A stretch of 64,000 nt of DNA, from NCBI GenBank assembly GCA_001414485.1, contig LLEY01000242.1, forward strand, positions 1-64,000. The letters are read 5' to 3'. Origin of the DNA: Calycina herbarum. Lineage: Eukaryota > Ascomycota > Leotiomycetes > Helotiales > Pezizellaceae. The translations under genes and the position numbers were made by a program. Of this stretch, positions 11,150-23,453 are shown in pieces; within the stretch, counting starts at the first letter, position 1; each line of letters opens with the position of its first letter. The notes beneath the pieces were generated by a model. It was not told the DNA's origin and did no database searches. It saw nothing but the letters and a program-made list of their open reading frames with translations.

Positions 11150-14100
11150 ATGGACAACCCCTCGAGAATTGAGCCGACCGAAGCGGCCGCTGTTGAGAAA
11201 ATTGGAAGCTGGGTTTTGAATCCTTCCCCACCGACTAATATCCTTCCGTCAAATGTAAGTTGATACGCTCTAACCGTCAATTTGCTAATCATCACCCAGG
11301 TTTTATGCCCATGTTTTGAGCAAGGCACGTCAGATGATTGCTTCTGTCTTGTACCACAACGACTCAGACCTTCTTCAGCCTTGAATCTATCCTCTCCTAG
11401 TCTACCCCTGAGTAACTTAGTATCAAGTGTGGGTTCTCAACCACCAAGCGTTTTGCTCTCTTCAACCCTTCCACCCTCAGCCACCGATGACAGTTTATCG
11501 ACGACTTCACGAGCCAATCCTCAATTGAAGCACAAGCTATTAGCCGGCGTAGTTCAAGGCTTTTCTACAGAGGAAGAACTCTCAGGTAAATTAATCAAAC
11601 ATTTTTCGCATAAGTACATCTGTCCAGCGGAACCCGAAGTAGGCGTTGAAGATGGATCCAACCCTACATTTGAGACCAAAGTCGCCCGTAGGCTTTGTCG
11701 ACTGAAACGATCCCGCCTGCAAATATGGGATGATTGGGGAGCCAGACGCCTCTGGCTAGTTCTTATCATTCATGAAATGGATCACATATCTCAGTCAGAG
11801 GATATCAAGATTTATACCTCCCGAGGGGTTAACCAGATGTCAGCTGCAATGAAGATGGCGAAGAAGTACTTGGACACGGTGTATGGAGATTACAAAAGAG
11901 GCAGAAATATCGTGGAAGTCATGGAAAAAGGAGGTCCGGCCTCACTGTTCGTAGGTAGACAAACATCATCTTCTACGTAAGTTACCTTACGATGTTTTGC
12001 TGAAAATGGCTAATATTATATTTGCAGGTGGGAAACCAAAATGAACATCCATGAAATTGACCAGGTCTTTAAGTACAGAAGAATCAACCTTCCGCATTTA
12101 GATGGAATAACTAGGTCTTACAACCAGGCGGCCTCAGATGCAATTGCAGCCTATTTTGTAGGTTACGGGTGGTCTATTTTGGAACTTCAAAACTCCGACA
12201 CCAAGGTAGCGAAGATACTGAAGCCCTACCTTACGCACAAAAGGCAGCATACCGACGGCGGGCTGGAGCTTGAGCTTGAAAATAAGAAACGGCACATTGA
12301 TCAATCCGGATTATCTGCTTCATACAATTACCTAGCGAGCTCGTGGGATCAGCTCTCAGGCAGCAACCAATTTGGTCAACCTCCAAGAAATTACAACACA
12401 CCAGAATCGAACTCCAGACATCTCACGAATCCTACGACGACAGAAATCTTCACAGACCCTGCGACGACCGGTAACCTTGACTACACCTTCAACGGTCCCG
12501 TTAACTTTCTTCAAGACTCATCCGCTGTCGAGCGTCTTCCGCCCGTGGGTCCTGCGCACATTACCGACAACGATGATCCAAGATACACTCCCCCCAACAA
12601 GGACCTCTCTTCATCCCTTTCAATACCTGGCAAACCCACAAATCACACATTAACAAAAATCTGGAATATAAAAGATTACACATCACCGTTACAACAATGC
12701 GAAAGGTGGGGGTCGGGGGGACTTTGGAGAATGCGAACGCTGCCATATCCGGAGCAGCAGTATCCAGCATACAAATTGGATGGACGGCGGCCTATAGCGG
12801 ACTTAAATCTCGGTGCTGGTATCTACAAAGATCACGCAACGACGATACCCTCCTCGGCATCTCCCACCGCCGCTACACCAGAACTTACTAGGATCTTCCA
12901 AAAATTGGATAATCATTCCAGAGATTTAGCAACACTTTTGGTTTTCCTGGGTGAAGCTGATATACCGAAGAGCATGTTCCTTCGTGTAGCTCAGCCGAAG
13001 GCGTTCTTCAACCGGGAAGGGAGGGTCGTCAACGCACCCGCTCCAGATACCAATCCTTTGTTCAAATGTAGTCAAAATCTTGACCCAGCTCTCGAATATC
13101 TAGAGTCTCTTATCCTTATTCGCATCAACGAGGACGCTAGATCAATCAGCGTCCTGCCAAAGCTGAGATCGCTCGTTGAAAGCATATTAGGTGATGCTAC
13201 AAGCGATATGGAATACAAAGCTTCGATGGCTGTCTTTCAATCCTTCCCTGAGGATCGAGATACCGATTGTGTTAATGATGTCGATGGGTAAGTTGCGAAA
13301 CAATCCGTAATAAATTTCTACTAAGCATTTACTAGTGGATTTGAAGGGCTATGCATATCACACCTGCCTCATCTTAAACACGTTCTGAAATACTTCGAAG
13401 CGCCGGGCTTCATCGATCGATTTTCTGCGCCAGAACGTGAACGAATAGTCTCCAGTTGTTTATCAGCTTCGGGGTTTACGAGTTTGGATTGGAAGCTGAG
13501 TGTGCTTACGGCCGCGGAAAGGATCATCGGAGCTAGCGAAGCTGATTCTCTGTTATCGGCAAAGTTACGATTCCGGAGACTTGTCTTGTCCTATATATAC
13601 CCGGCCCAATTCAGAGACGCCTACACGTTTAATATAAAGCTCGATTTATCTCCGACTAACGTGAGTTCAAACGCCTTCTTGGCAGAAAATATCCTGTTCC
13701 GTGCGCAAGTTATGATATACCGGGATGAGCTTTCTCGTGCATGGCAAGAGTTAGAAAACATGATACGGCTGGACCCTGATCGACCTGAAGAGCGACGTGT
13801 ACTCCAGAAGAAAATATGTTTCCAGATAAAAATCCGTCGTTTCGCAGGGGAATTTCTCGATGCAAAGATGTCATTGGAGGAACTCAACAAGTCCCCAAGA
13901 TGCCGCAGTGTACAGCCTCGGTATTTCTCGCTTCTCGCATCTGTAAATTGCGAGTGTGGGGAGATTAAAGCTGCCATGGATACCATTCCAAACTGTGATT
14001 TTGAGGAACAGCCTTGGCTAGACCTAGGTATTAGAGGAAGACGTGTGAGCCTCGCAGCAGCTGACACGCGTCTTATGAGCGGTTTGTGGATGTTGAAGAA

Positions 14101-14647
14101 TGGCAAGGGATTCGATGAAGTTCGGCCATGGCTTCTTAGAGCAAAGGCTATCTACGAAGCCGTTAATAAGGTCTATTCGAAGATTTTGAATGCTAGCCTT
14201 AGTCTTTCTATTCGACAGTTCTCAGTTTCTGCTGGACTTGCGATGATCGCGCATCTGGAGTGGCGCTTTGAATCAAATATTACAGGGGAAGTGGCCCTTT
14301 CCTACTGGCGAGCTGCTCTTGATGTTGGAGAGAGGTCAATGAGGAATCTTGGTGGGTTGCCGTTTCATCGGATGATAATCTCTTATACTATGTGCGATAT
14401 CACTAGTCACCTTGGGTTAGAGGAAGAGACAATTAGACTTATGGATACGGCGAAATCCCTTTACCAGGAAACAGGCCGCCAGTTCCAGTACCTTGCTCTA
14501 GGCTCCGTGTGGTTCGATATGGTCCAAGAGTGGAACGCAGGAAATGGCTTGGATCGGATATCAGAGCTGATTTATGAAGATTACATGACAGAGCAAAGAA
14601 AGGGAAGATTCCCCTATGGAATGAATAGCATTAGGCTGTGTAATTAA
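11150..14647 (+). CDS. large four-exon protein, 1117 aa, helical-repeat C-terminus, family uncertain
   Basis: Exons 11150-11254, 11300-11976, 12028-13287 and 13336-14647 join exactly in phase to 1117 residues plus TAA. The introns of 45-51 bp have good donors and CTAAT-type branches. The N-terminus (residues 36-48) has a short Cys cluster, CPCFEQGTSDDCFC. Residues about 160-340 are charged and helical. Residues about 340-540 are low-complexity Ser/Thr/Asn/Pro. Then LATLLVFLGEADIPKSMFLR resembles the winged-helix region after the ATPase of fungal NLR/STAND proteins. The last 430 residues look like TPR-type helical repeats. No Walker A motif is visible, so it would be a STAND-like protein without NTPase, or something else. 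Confidence 0.75.
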
Positions 14648-15795
14648 TAGAAATATACATTCATTCGAGGCTCGTTATCCATTTGCTTAGCTTTAATAGG
14701 AAAGACCCGTTCCACCACCCCCTACAATAGCAGGCCCCATACGGATGATAATGCCTCGTCGTCTTTCCCTGATTTTGGTGGTTCTGGGCCATCATCTTCG
14801 TCAGTTGTGGCTGGCGGTCCTAGAAATACTATAGCAGCGGTCTCCATCTACTCTCTTACTTAGTTCATAGATACAGGTGCCTTCTGAGGTGCCCCTGTCG
14901 GAGTTGAAGTGTTTCCACCCGTATTTTTACTAGCCGATGATAGTCATGTGACAAGCACCTGACCTTCCTCGATAGGTCACCTAACCTCTATCGGTTATAT
15001 ATATTAGCTATGTCTTTAGATTCTTTCTCTTCTCTTAGCTTATACGTTGTGGCTTGATAGCCTGATTATATATTCTATTTACCTCACTTTATCTGCCTAC
15101 GTCACATGAGGAACGCTGCCATGAGACAAGATGGGTCACGTGAATGGGGCTTTTGGAGCTTTAGGATCCAAGACTTCTGGAGCATGGGATCCAAAAGGGA
15201 TCCATTGGAATGAAGGTTCTATGTAAGACTGACACTTCTGCTATTAGATAGGAGCTTCATGCTCAACTTACTTCTTAGTTATCAATCATATACTTTTAAC
15301 AGCTTTGAGACTAGCAACGAGTTCACTTCCAAGTGAACAACCCGGCGATCCTTTTACCTCTTTAAGCAACCAGACGTCGAGACCAGTTACCATTGAAAGT
15401 CAAGATAGTTACTTTCGTTACATAATCGACTTAATCCTCTGTATTAAGTCGAATCCGCTAAATCATTAAATGCTTCAAGCCTTTTTATATTATTCATTCT
15501 GCTAAATCCCTTTGATAATAGTAAGATAAATGATAATTTCCGTCCTAAAAGGTACTAATTCCGTCCTTCGCTTTCATAATTCTTTTGTAAAATTAGATCA
15601 ATCACACGAACAAATCTCGAGTCACATACTGATTTCAAAACGCGTAATACACTTATAGCTTTCTGCATTACTTTGCAATTTAACTAGAGTAATAAGGAAG
15701 GGGATTATTAACAGAGCAAATACCCAGTCTTCCTTTCATATAATAGAAGACATCTTCATCTTCTAACAACATAGCTGTAGGGCCAAAAGAGCATT
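14648..15795. other. AT-rich gene-free stretch
   Basis: No convincing frame. The stretch is rich in TAG, CTA and TTA words and poor in CAG, especially 14950-15750, like the TAG-scarred parts of the window. It may be mutated repeat DNA. Confidence 0.35.
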
Positions 15796-17580
15796 TCAAT
15801 CACCTGGTTGCAAAATTTGGAGGACATTACCAGCTAGATAACTGCTTCCTGTCACAAGAACTCCAGCTCCTTTATAGTTCTCTTTGATTAGACGGATAGC
15901 GTCTCTTGTGGTATGCACAACTGCAATGTCTCCTGGTCCACCGAGCTCTTTCCATATCCGAGAGTTATCTCTCTGGTTATAGAGGGAAGATATAGTTTCC
16001 CTATCCGTGCGAAAGTCTATTAAATCTTTCTAGTGTTAGATTAAAGGGAAAAAATATAGAGAGGAGTCATACCAGGTTTCTCCTTTCCAATTTCGTCCAA
16101 CTGGTCTGTACAGAAGATTACGCCTTGGAGCACCGCGGGGATATCTGCGTATAGGGCTTCGTGAATGACTTTAAGCATATGATATGGATCCCTGGGCGAA
16201 GATTTGCTTAAATTTTGATTAAACATCAACACTTGGGTTGTGCTAGTATCTCTGCGAATACCTTTAGAAGGAAATCAGATAGTTGGGAAGGGTATACTTA
16301 CCCTAAACGTTGAACAGTTTTGAACCATGAAACAGCTGCCTTGAGGCTAATCTCATTAACCGCACTGCTGATAAACCACGTGATGTCTCCATCCTCGACG
16401 ACCTGAGATCTACCTAGCAACTCTACGTCTTCCAAGCTACGAGCAAGATCGCTCGTCATTGAAAAGTGTGAGTCTGTAGACTTTAAGTACGCTTCTGCCA
16501 AAAATATTGCAAGTGCAGCATTGGACCTCTGGTAAGGCATGTCTGGGTCCACCTTTACTCCATATTCGAGGGCGTTTCGGTCAGTGATAATTTGCAGTCC
16601 GCCAGCAACATGTGTTTCCTCAGCTCTCTTTCGCAATACCTTCAATACAGCCTTGTCTTGTAGCACAGTACCTGCAAGTGACCCCGATTTAAAAATGCCA
16701 CCTTTATGCCACGCTATTTCTTCGACGGTATGGCCGAGTACGTGAACGTGATCGAGTCCAATAGTCGTGATACCGGTGGCTACTGGGTGAGGAAAGACAT
16801 TGGTGGAATCTCTTTCACCCCCCATTCCTGTCTCGAGTATGGCTACATCAACCTTTTCTAAGATGAAAATGTAGATTGCTAGCAATGATAAGAATCCGGG
16901 ATATCCTGGAAGACGTGGGGTTTCGAGGTCTAGCTGGCTGGAGAGGGAGTGGATCTTGGTGTCTAGCATTCGAACGTAATATGAGAAAAGCGGTTTAGAT
17001 ATTTTCACACTATTGATCATAATACGTTCGCGGACGTCCATACTGTGAGGGGAGGTTAAACAACCAATCTTCTTAGGTTCTCCTGTAATTCTTTGATGCT
17101 CAACCAGAATCCGGTTGCAGTAGTAAGATGTCGTGCCTTTCCCCTTCGTCCCCGCCACGTGAATCACCTTAGGAGCCTGAAGATGATCAACCTATGAGTT
17201 GTTAGGAAGGGTGGCCAAATAGGAGATAGGGACACCCATTACGTCCAACTCGAGATAGCGAAGCCAATTTTTAGTTCTTTCTTTCGGAGTCTCGGTTTTT
17301 GATTGCAAATGATGCCTTTCAGAATGCCTGGGTCGGGATTGGTACTGGTTAAGGGTTTTTATTGCCTCCTTAACACGATTTAGTAAGAACATTCTTATAT
17401 GTTTGTTAATTTCATCACCTTGTAATCCACATCTTCGGCAGCTGGCCTACCCTCTCTAATCCCTCTGCCAGCAACAGATAGCCGATAGGAAAGGCCCGTT
17501 GCACGTGTGATGATCTGCCTATCACTGACGGTGGGGGAAAGTAAGGGACGGTAGCCTCGTGGCCCAAGAATGTGCATCAT
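15796..17580 (-). CDS. folylpolyglutamate synthase-like ATP-dependent ligase, 528 aa
   Basis: Five exons (17580-17419, 17368-17243, 17191-16302, 16251-16073, 16025-15796) join in phase with 47-51 bp introns. Family features are present in order: EAIKTLNQYQS, P-loop HVAGTKGKGT, TSPH...VRERI, ETGMGGERDSTNV, GLDHVHVLGHTVEEIAWHKG, QRSNAALAI and C-terminal VLVTGSSYLAGNV. The family adds gamma-linked Glu to folates using ATP, in cytosol and mitochondria. The motif WYLDGAHT of canonical enzymes aligns here to WFISSAVN, replacing the conserved Asp and His. That suggests altered substrate, loss of activity, or a specialised paralogue rather than the housekeeping enzyme. Confidence 0.88.
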
Positions 17581-17798
17581 CGTGTTGCTGTTATCAAATG
17601 TTAGACTAGTAAAACCATTTTACTCACGGAAAGATCTATTAAGGTCAATGCTGAGTTGTAAGTCACATGACATCACTTGGCAGAGCTAAAGTTTAGAATT
17701 GGATACTGTACCCCAATTGGACCAGCTTTGTCAGGTGACTGCCAAAAGGATTGGTCCATGTGGGTCAAGAGTAGGTATGAGCAATTCCAGGCCAATCA

Positions 17799-18009
17799 AA
17801 CCAGGCACTGCAGCCCAAAGGTTTTTTGTTACGGTCATTTTCAGTAAAGACACAGGCAGGCAGCTTAGACTGGGAGAAACTGTTTTGATTGCAATCTGTT
17901 GGAAGTAAGGCTGGTAAGGTGCCTTCTGGTGCTACACATTTTGAAGGTCCAGCTTTGATACCTTATACATTTAGGCTAAATTGACTTTTGGTGTTTTTTC
18001 CGAGACTGG
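17799..18009. repeat. dispersed repeat R3, copy 2 (inverted relative to 3046-3262)
   Basis: Reverse-complement match to 3046-3262. Similarity may extend leftwards to about 17760. No coding capacity. Confidence 0.7.
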
Positions 18010-18021
18010 GACCAGGGTCCG

Positions 18022-19388
18022 TCAATGCTGTGCGTAGGGGAGAGGCATTGCCTCCACATACGAGTGTTGCGCCTCTTGTTGGCTGACGCGATTAGCCCCT
18101 ATGACAAGAAACGGGTCAACGGCAACCAGTTCCATTTCAATTATTGTTTTTGCTTTGAGAAGTTTATACTTCTGCGACATGAGGAAAGTGACTCGATACA
18201 GTCTATGAAAGTAGCCAATTCCGTAGCCCTCACTCACTCTCTTCATCTACTTTTGTGGCCTGCCATCCAGCAACATTTCGGTGGTTGCCGTTGCAGAGGT
18301 GTAGCAAGGCATTCCACCTCGGGGGGTCTTGACAGAATAAATAATCTACGGTTCCAGGTGGCTACTCTTTGGGCGTAGCTAGCCGCCCGGATTTAACCCG
18401 AACATCGAACTTTTAACATCTATATTTTGGATGTGTGCCAGCTCAGATTTCAGCGAGGATGTCACTGTTCAAGCATGGTAAAAATTTAATCCATTGAAAC
18501 TACTCCCAATCTGTGCTAAGAAATTTTCGTCCAAAGAATGAATTAAAACAGCAATACAGCAACACACATTTTGGCATTCCCCACTCAGAAACCTAGCAAA
18601 CTCGAAGCAAACTCGAAGCAAAACAAGGAGGGGAAGAAGAAATGTTCAAAAGAGATAAAGAAAGAACAAATATGTAACTAGTTTTTCTTACAAACATGTA
18701 AACCCCAAAAAGAAGAGACGGAAAAACATTCCTTCAATGCTAGATTGGTGCCTCTCCATCGAAATGGTAAAGCCCAGTCTCGAGCGCTCGTTGTCCAAAA
18801 GGCAGCTCAGCTGGCAATTTACCCAAGTCTTCTTAAAGGAATAGACCATGTGGTCGATACATAAAAAATCCCTCATAGAAGGGGACAAATTCTTTGCCTT
18901 TCCTTCGAGTAATGAAGACATATTTGCTCTCAAGAAGAAGAAGCTTCTTTCGCTATGCTTTTTCAAGAGAACCAGGTTGGAGAATCTGAGTGTTTTAGGC
19001 CAATGTCTTCAACTCTCCGGCGCCTGACTCTTTTGCTGTGCGGTCCAAGGCGGTCCAAGCTTCTCTCAATTCGCTTTATCTCTCAACTGGATGGCATACT
19101 CTATGCCTTGATGCCACAGAAGGCTTTTGGGGAACCGACGATTGTCGTAAATTCCTGTATCTGGGATTAGCCTTTGGTTCATTAGAAGGATATCATCAAT
19201 CTTACCAAGCTCAAGGAAATGCTTCTCTTCCAATGGAATATTGGACGTGCGTGCATTAGAAGTCTTACAAGCCAAGACTTCTGGGAAAGAGTGTTTTTTG
19301 GACCACTCACAATACATCGTTGGGGCTTTGGTGGAGTGAAACGAAGTTGTGTTCACTCAACAACAGAGATGCCTGAGAACCAAGTTGG
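18022..19388. other. gene-poor stretch
   Basis: Only short frames (60-117 codons) on both strands, with no motif. A small direct repeat AACTCGAAGCA occurs twice near 18600-18620. I see no gene to support. Confidence 0.35.
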
Positions 19389-19390
19389 AT

Positions 19391-19737
19391 CCGTGGGCTG
19401 AGCTGTCACATTAGATTAGTCTCGGATGTATAAAAGTGTGTACATAGCACAGGTACATACATTTCATATCCCGAACCAACTGACTAAACAGTGCATCGAA
19501 ATTTGATAAGTGCGTATAACGAGGAGGCGTTTTCAATAGTAATATTTTCGTGATGTGCTCCAGCTGGTTGATAAAGGGTATTGTTTGGGGTGGAATACTC
19601 ATGTTGGGTGCTGAGGTTGTTTTGACATTTAAAAGAGTATCATTCATTTATAGGCGCAGGGTCTCAACAGAAGCCATCTGTCTCACAGAGAATCTTACCG
19701 TGCATGATTCTTGTTTATCTTAATAATTGAACTGCAT
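19391..19737. repeat. dispersed repeat R2, copy 2
   Basis: Direct copy of 8932-9277, including the same end motif near TTGAACTGCAT. About 10.4 kb separates the copies. Confidence 0.75.
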
Positions 19738-20504
19738 AGAGCGGGGGCTCGGGCTTGAGAGCTTGAAGCATTCATACTATGCAGTTGGCTCGGCTGGGCA
19801 GGAGGAATATGATCGGCGAAGTTGGACCGACCAATAAAGTCGGAGCAGGTGAATAGGAAAGAACTGTTGATAGAAGCAATATAATTTTTGCCTTTTCCTC
19901 ATTCTGAACGGAGATAGTTCCCCCTCTAACAAAATTTGATGAACTCCAAGGAAATCATGCATCACAACGACCTCGAAAAAGCCCTGATTCAAGGAAGCTT
20001 CCTTGAACGAGCAGAACCACAAGGAGGCAGTTTCTAAGAATTTAAGCTCTTCATCGACCCTTTCTTCGCCTTTCTTAACTCTTGCCTCTGGGGAAAAGAA
20101 GATGAGGAAGCGCCAGGTCTTGATTCAGAGACGGGGAAAATGTTTTCCACTTCCCGCCACATTCAAAGGGGTGGTCGGTTTAGGATGTGGGCGGTGGTAT
20201 GTGGACGTGGGGTAGGTGGAGCCGGATCCTGACGCTGGGCTGTGAGTAGGCGAAATGGTGGCGCCGGTAGCCAAAGGAAAATAATGCAACACAGGATGAG
20301 GGACGAGGGATGTGGAGAGATGCTTAGAAGACTGAGGTCATTGCTCATACGCTTGATTCTTTTTGAGTCTAGTCGTGATGCGCAACACTTGTTGATCCAT
20401 CAGTTTCTTGGAGAGCTGCTTTGACATGCCGTTCCCGCATCCCCGGGATTTGGACCAAGCTTCGGCCTTCCCCTATAATCCGTTGCGTCTAATGAAATCG
20501 CTTT

Positions 20505-20770
20505 TTCACGCATGCGTTGTGTAAATAAAGGAACCCCACAGGCTAATGCAATCATCAGCGTAGTCGCACGGGTCTTGTGAAAGCACAGAAGGAGGTAAGC
20601 AGCCTCCTGCCATTGAAAGGCAACAAAAGGTTGCCTTGCAATCGCAAGGTTAAGTGAAGCCACAGAAAGAGGTTAAGCAGCCCCCTGCCATTGAAAGGCA
20701 ACAAAAGGTTGCCTTACAATCGCAGGGGTCAAGTGAAGTCAGACAAACTGCCTGCGCCCTCACGCCAACA
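20505..20770. repeat. dispersed repeat R1, copy 2, with two palindromes
   Basis: Inverted copy of 5047-5293. It carries palindromes at 20603-20649 and 20682-20728 (arms GGCAAC and GTTGCC around AAAAG). Its right half is open in the frame of the zinc-finger protein that follows. Confidence 0.75.
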
Positions 20771-21741
20771 TGCCCTTGGGCAGGGTGTGATAGTAGGTTT
20801 AGGGCGAAGAAGGATTTTGATAAGCATCTTATGGAGGAGCACCAACTGAATCGAGATATCCCACCTACACAAGGCGACTCCCTCGTTGGAGGAGAATTGA
20901 TTGGGAACACCGCGAAGAAGCCTCTTTGGACCATGTGCCAATTCAGCGATAGTGTTGGGAAATCTTTTGAAGATATGAAGGGAAAGGAAGTGGGTTTCTG
21001 TGCTCATCGTCAGTTTATGTCTTGGAATTCAATACGTAGTAGCTAACAGTTGGAAGCATCGGCACCACAACAATCGCATACTTCATCTCCTCTGCAATAT
21101 GGACATGTACCACCGCAACAAGACGAACAGCCTCGTTGCTCAGATCGAGCTTTGGCTACTGAGGATGGAATGCCCGTGAACGACGAGGAGTACAGAGATA
21201 CATCGGGCTTGGGTTCGGAGCGCGCCGGGGGTATGCCTATGCCCACACTCAAAGAGTTAATCACGTATGAGCATGGCCATGGAACAGATGCGAGCCTTAT
21301 AGCACAAATAATACATCAATACAACACCGTTTACAGCAAGGACCAGATTGATGCTGCCAAGGCCAAATTGCGTTTACCACCCAAAGGCTACAGTCTTTTT
21401 GACCCCCACGAGGATGAAATCAGAAAAATGTGGGAGGGGGGAACTTAACGGTTGCAAACGTCCAGCAAATAGTCCAGCCCTTTTTCCAACCAGCATTTAA
21501 CCGCGCGATTAAAAAATGGGGGCTGGTTGGAAGAAACAAGGAGACAGGCAAGGGTGTAGACAAGCGTTTCAATACTGATGGGGATGGTGAGTTGACTACT
21601 ACGGAGGGAATGCCCGTGAATGGTAAAAAACTGGACTGCTTTGGAAAGGGAGTTGGAAAAAGACCTTTGGAAGAAGAGGAGGCTCAAGTAAGCGCACCAC
21701 CGTCGAAGAGGTCGAATATATTCGAGCTTCTTGGAAGTTAA
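20654..21741 (+). CDS. C2H2 zinc-finger protein, interrupted frame
   Basis: One frame begins inside repeat R1 and encodes a classical finger at residues 39-62: C-PWAG-C-DSRFRAKKDFDK-H-LMEE-H. It reaches a TAA at 21044-21046 and continues in the same frame from 21050 (LEASAPQQSHTSSPLQ), so an intron of 60 bp (20990-21049) is possible. At a G6 tract near 21434 the frame shifts by one base to NLTVANVQQIVQPFFQP, continuing to TAA at 21739-21741. The phrase GMPVN recurs in both halves. C2H2 proteins usually bind nucleic acid. Either a decayed gene or one base wrong at the G tract. The true start is unknown. Confidence 0.5.
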
Positions 21742-21830
21742 AGTATCATTGTTTCGGAGGGTTCGGGAGGATTATTTGGGGGGGGTTTTAAATTTCCTCA
21801 TAGAATTTCCGTCATTACATCAATTTTATA

Positions 21831-21935
21831 AACATGATTCTTTTCCGTGTTCTTATTATTCCATATGATCTAGGTATAATATGAGACTTCCCTGACGGCT
21901 AGGATATTAACAAGAAACCATTCTCCCGGCCGCGT
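21831..21935. repeat. repeat R4, copy 1 (direct copy at 26279-26390)
   Basis: Shared ordered blocks with 26279-26390 (GATTCTTTTC, GTGTTC, ATCTA, GTATAAT, AGACTTCCCTG, AAGAAAC, CCGGC). Diverged. It ends just left of the transposase fragment. Confidence 0.5.
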
Positions 21936-21943
21936 ATTTATCA

Positions 21944-22432
21944 GTGATGGTCTGGGGAGCTTTTTTGGACAACGGGAGGTCAGATTTGTATGTGCTAGAT
22001 AGGGATTTTGCTGCTGCAAAGCATGGGTACACAGCCAACTCCTACATTGAGGTCCTAGACGCACAGGTTGCCCTCGACTTCGAAATGTTACGGCCCGACC
22101 CCTATAGATTCATGCAGGACAATGCCTCTATCCATACTGCCCACAAAACCCGGCGTTGGTTTGCAGAAAAGGGTATAATAGTCATTCCATGGCCTCCCTA
22201 CTCTCCGGATCTCAACCCCATTGAACACATCTGGTGGGTGCTCAAGAAACTACTCCAAGAACACTATCCTAACCTCTCTGGGAGGGGGGAGGTTGATATT
22301 GAGGTTATGGAGGAGGCCTTGAAAGAGTGTTGGACAATGATTCCCAAGGAAACCTTTGATAAATTGTACCAAAGTATGCCTAGGAGGGTGGCAGCTTATA
22401 TTAAGGCCAATGGCTGGCATACTAAATATTAG
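21944..22432 (+). mobile_element. truncated Tc1/mariner-family transposase (C-terminal half)
   Basis: An open frame of about 160 residues has Tc1-family blocks: MVWGAF, FMQDNASIHTA (second catalytic Asp) and WPPYSPDLNPIEHIWWVLK (final Glu). The N-terminal helix-turn-helix part and the first catalytic Asp are missing upstream, so it cannot be an active enzyme by itself. No terminal inverted repeats were identified. It ends in TAG at 22430-22432. Confidence 0.85.
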
Positions 22433-23453
22433 AATACTTAAGTAATCCAATACAATTTCTAGTAGGCCATTTTGAAGAACCTACTCCTGTAATTCTTTGC
22501 ATTCAATTATTAGGTAAATTGGGCTTAAATTGGTGGAGTAATTAAGTAAAGAAAGGGTGGGGGAAATGGAGGGGTAAAAGCTCGCTTAGCCATCGTACGT
22601 AAACTTCTGCTCTAGTACTGTACAAGGGATAGTTTGTCTTGAGTACCACGGTTGGCAGCGCTCGGTCGCCCTCGCCTTTCTATCCACTTTGATCCTCCCA
22701 TGTATGGCTCCCGGGGTACCGAAAGATATATCTCTCAGAGATTTCCCGGCATGTTGTTAGAAAAACTGACATTTCGAATTTACCAAAATGGCTCGCTTGC
22801 TCTTAGCAAAACAATTCGTTATTCAGCAACATGGGGATGGCATGAAACCAAAGGATATACGACAATATCTCAAACAGGACTATGATATTTCTATCACTCT
22901 CACAAAATTTCGAAAATGGACACAAAATCTGCCCAAATCACTTACCCTCTGCGAAAAACATCAGGGTCGAATATTTCTGTGGAGGAGCTCCTTATAGCTT
23001 AATATTTTGGGGGGGGGGGGGGGTTTGAATTTTTTTTCCAAGGCTAATGTGCTTGAGGTGGCTTCAACTGGCCCTAGACACATTTCTATTCTCACAAGTT
23101 CATTCAGAATTAATAACTTTCTCTCAAGTCCGTTATTCAAATGGTCACCGAATGCTTGGCCCATGCGCCACCATTTTGAACCCACCATCTTGTTTTGTCC
23201 TACCTTTCCTTCCGTAGCCCCCGGCATCTCATAAGCGCCCTGTCGAGGCTGCAGGACAAACGAGTCTCAAATGGTGCCTATTATTTTCGGTGACTCCATC
23301 GGTGTGTTTCCCCCCTCCTTTCCTTTATCGGTTGCCTGACTACTTTCTCTTTTGGTTCGCAAAATAGCGAACCATTTCTTTGGGTACATAAGGAGATAGT
23401 TCCCACCTGAAGCAATAGCGTTGCCACCGACTAAATATTCCAATTATTTCAAA
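22433..23453. other. repeat-flanking region with small ORF and poly-G tract
   Basis: A 69-codon frame at 22788-22997 (starts MARLLLAKQFVIQQHGDG) could encode a helix-turn-helix-like peptide, possibly a displaced transposase N-terminus, but nothing else supports it. A run of 15 G lies at 23009-23023. Confidence 0.3.
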
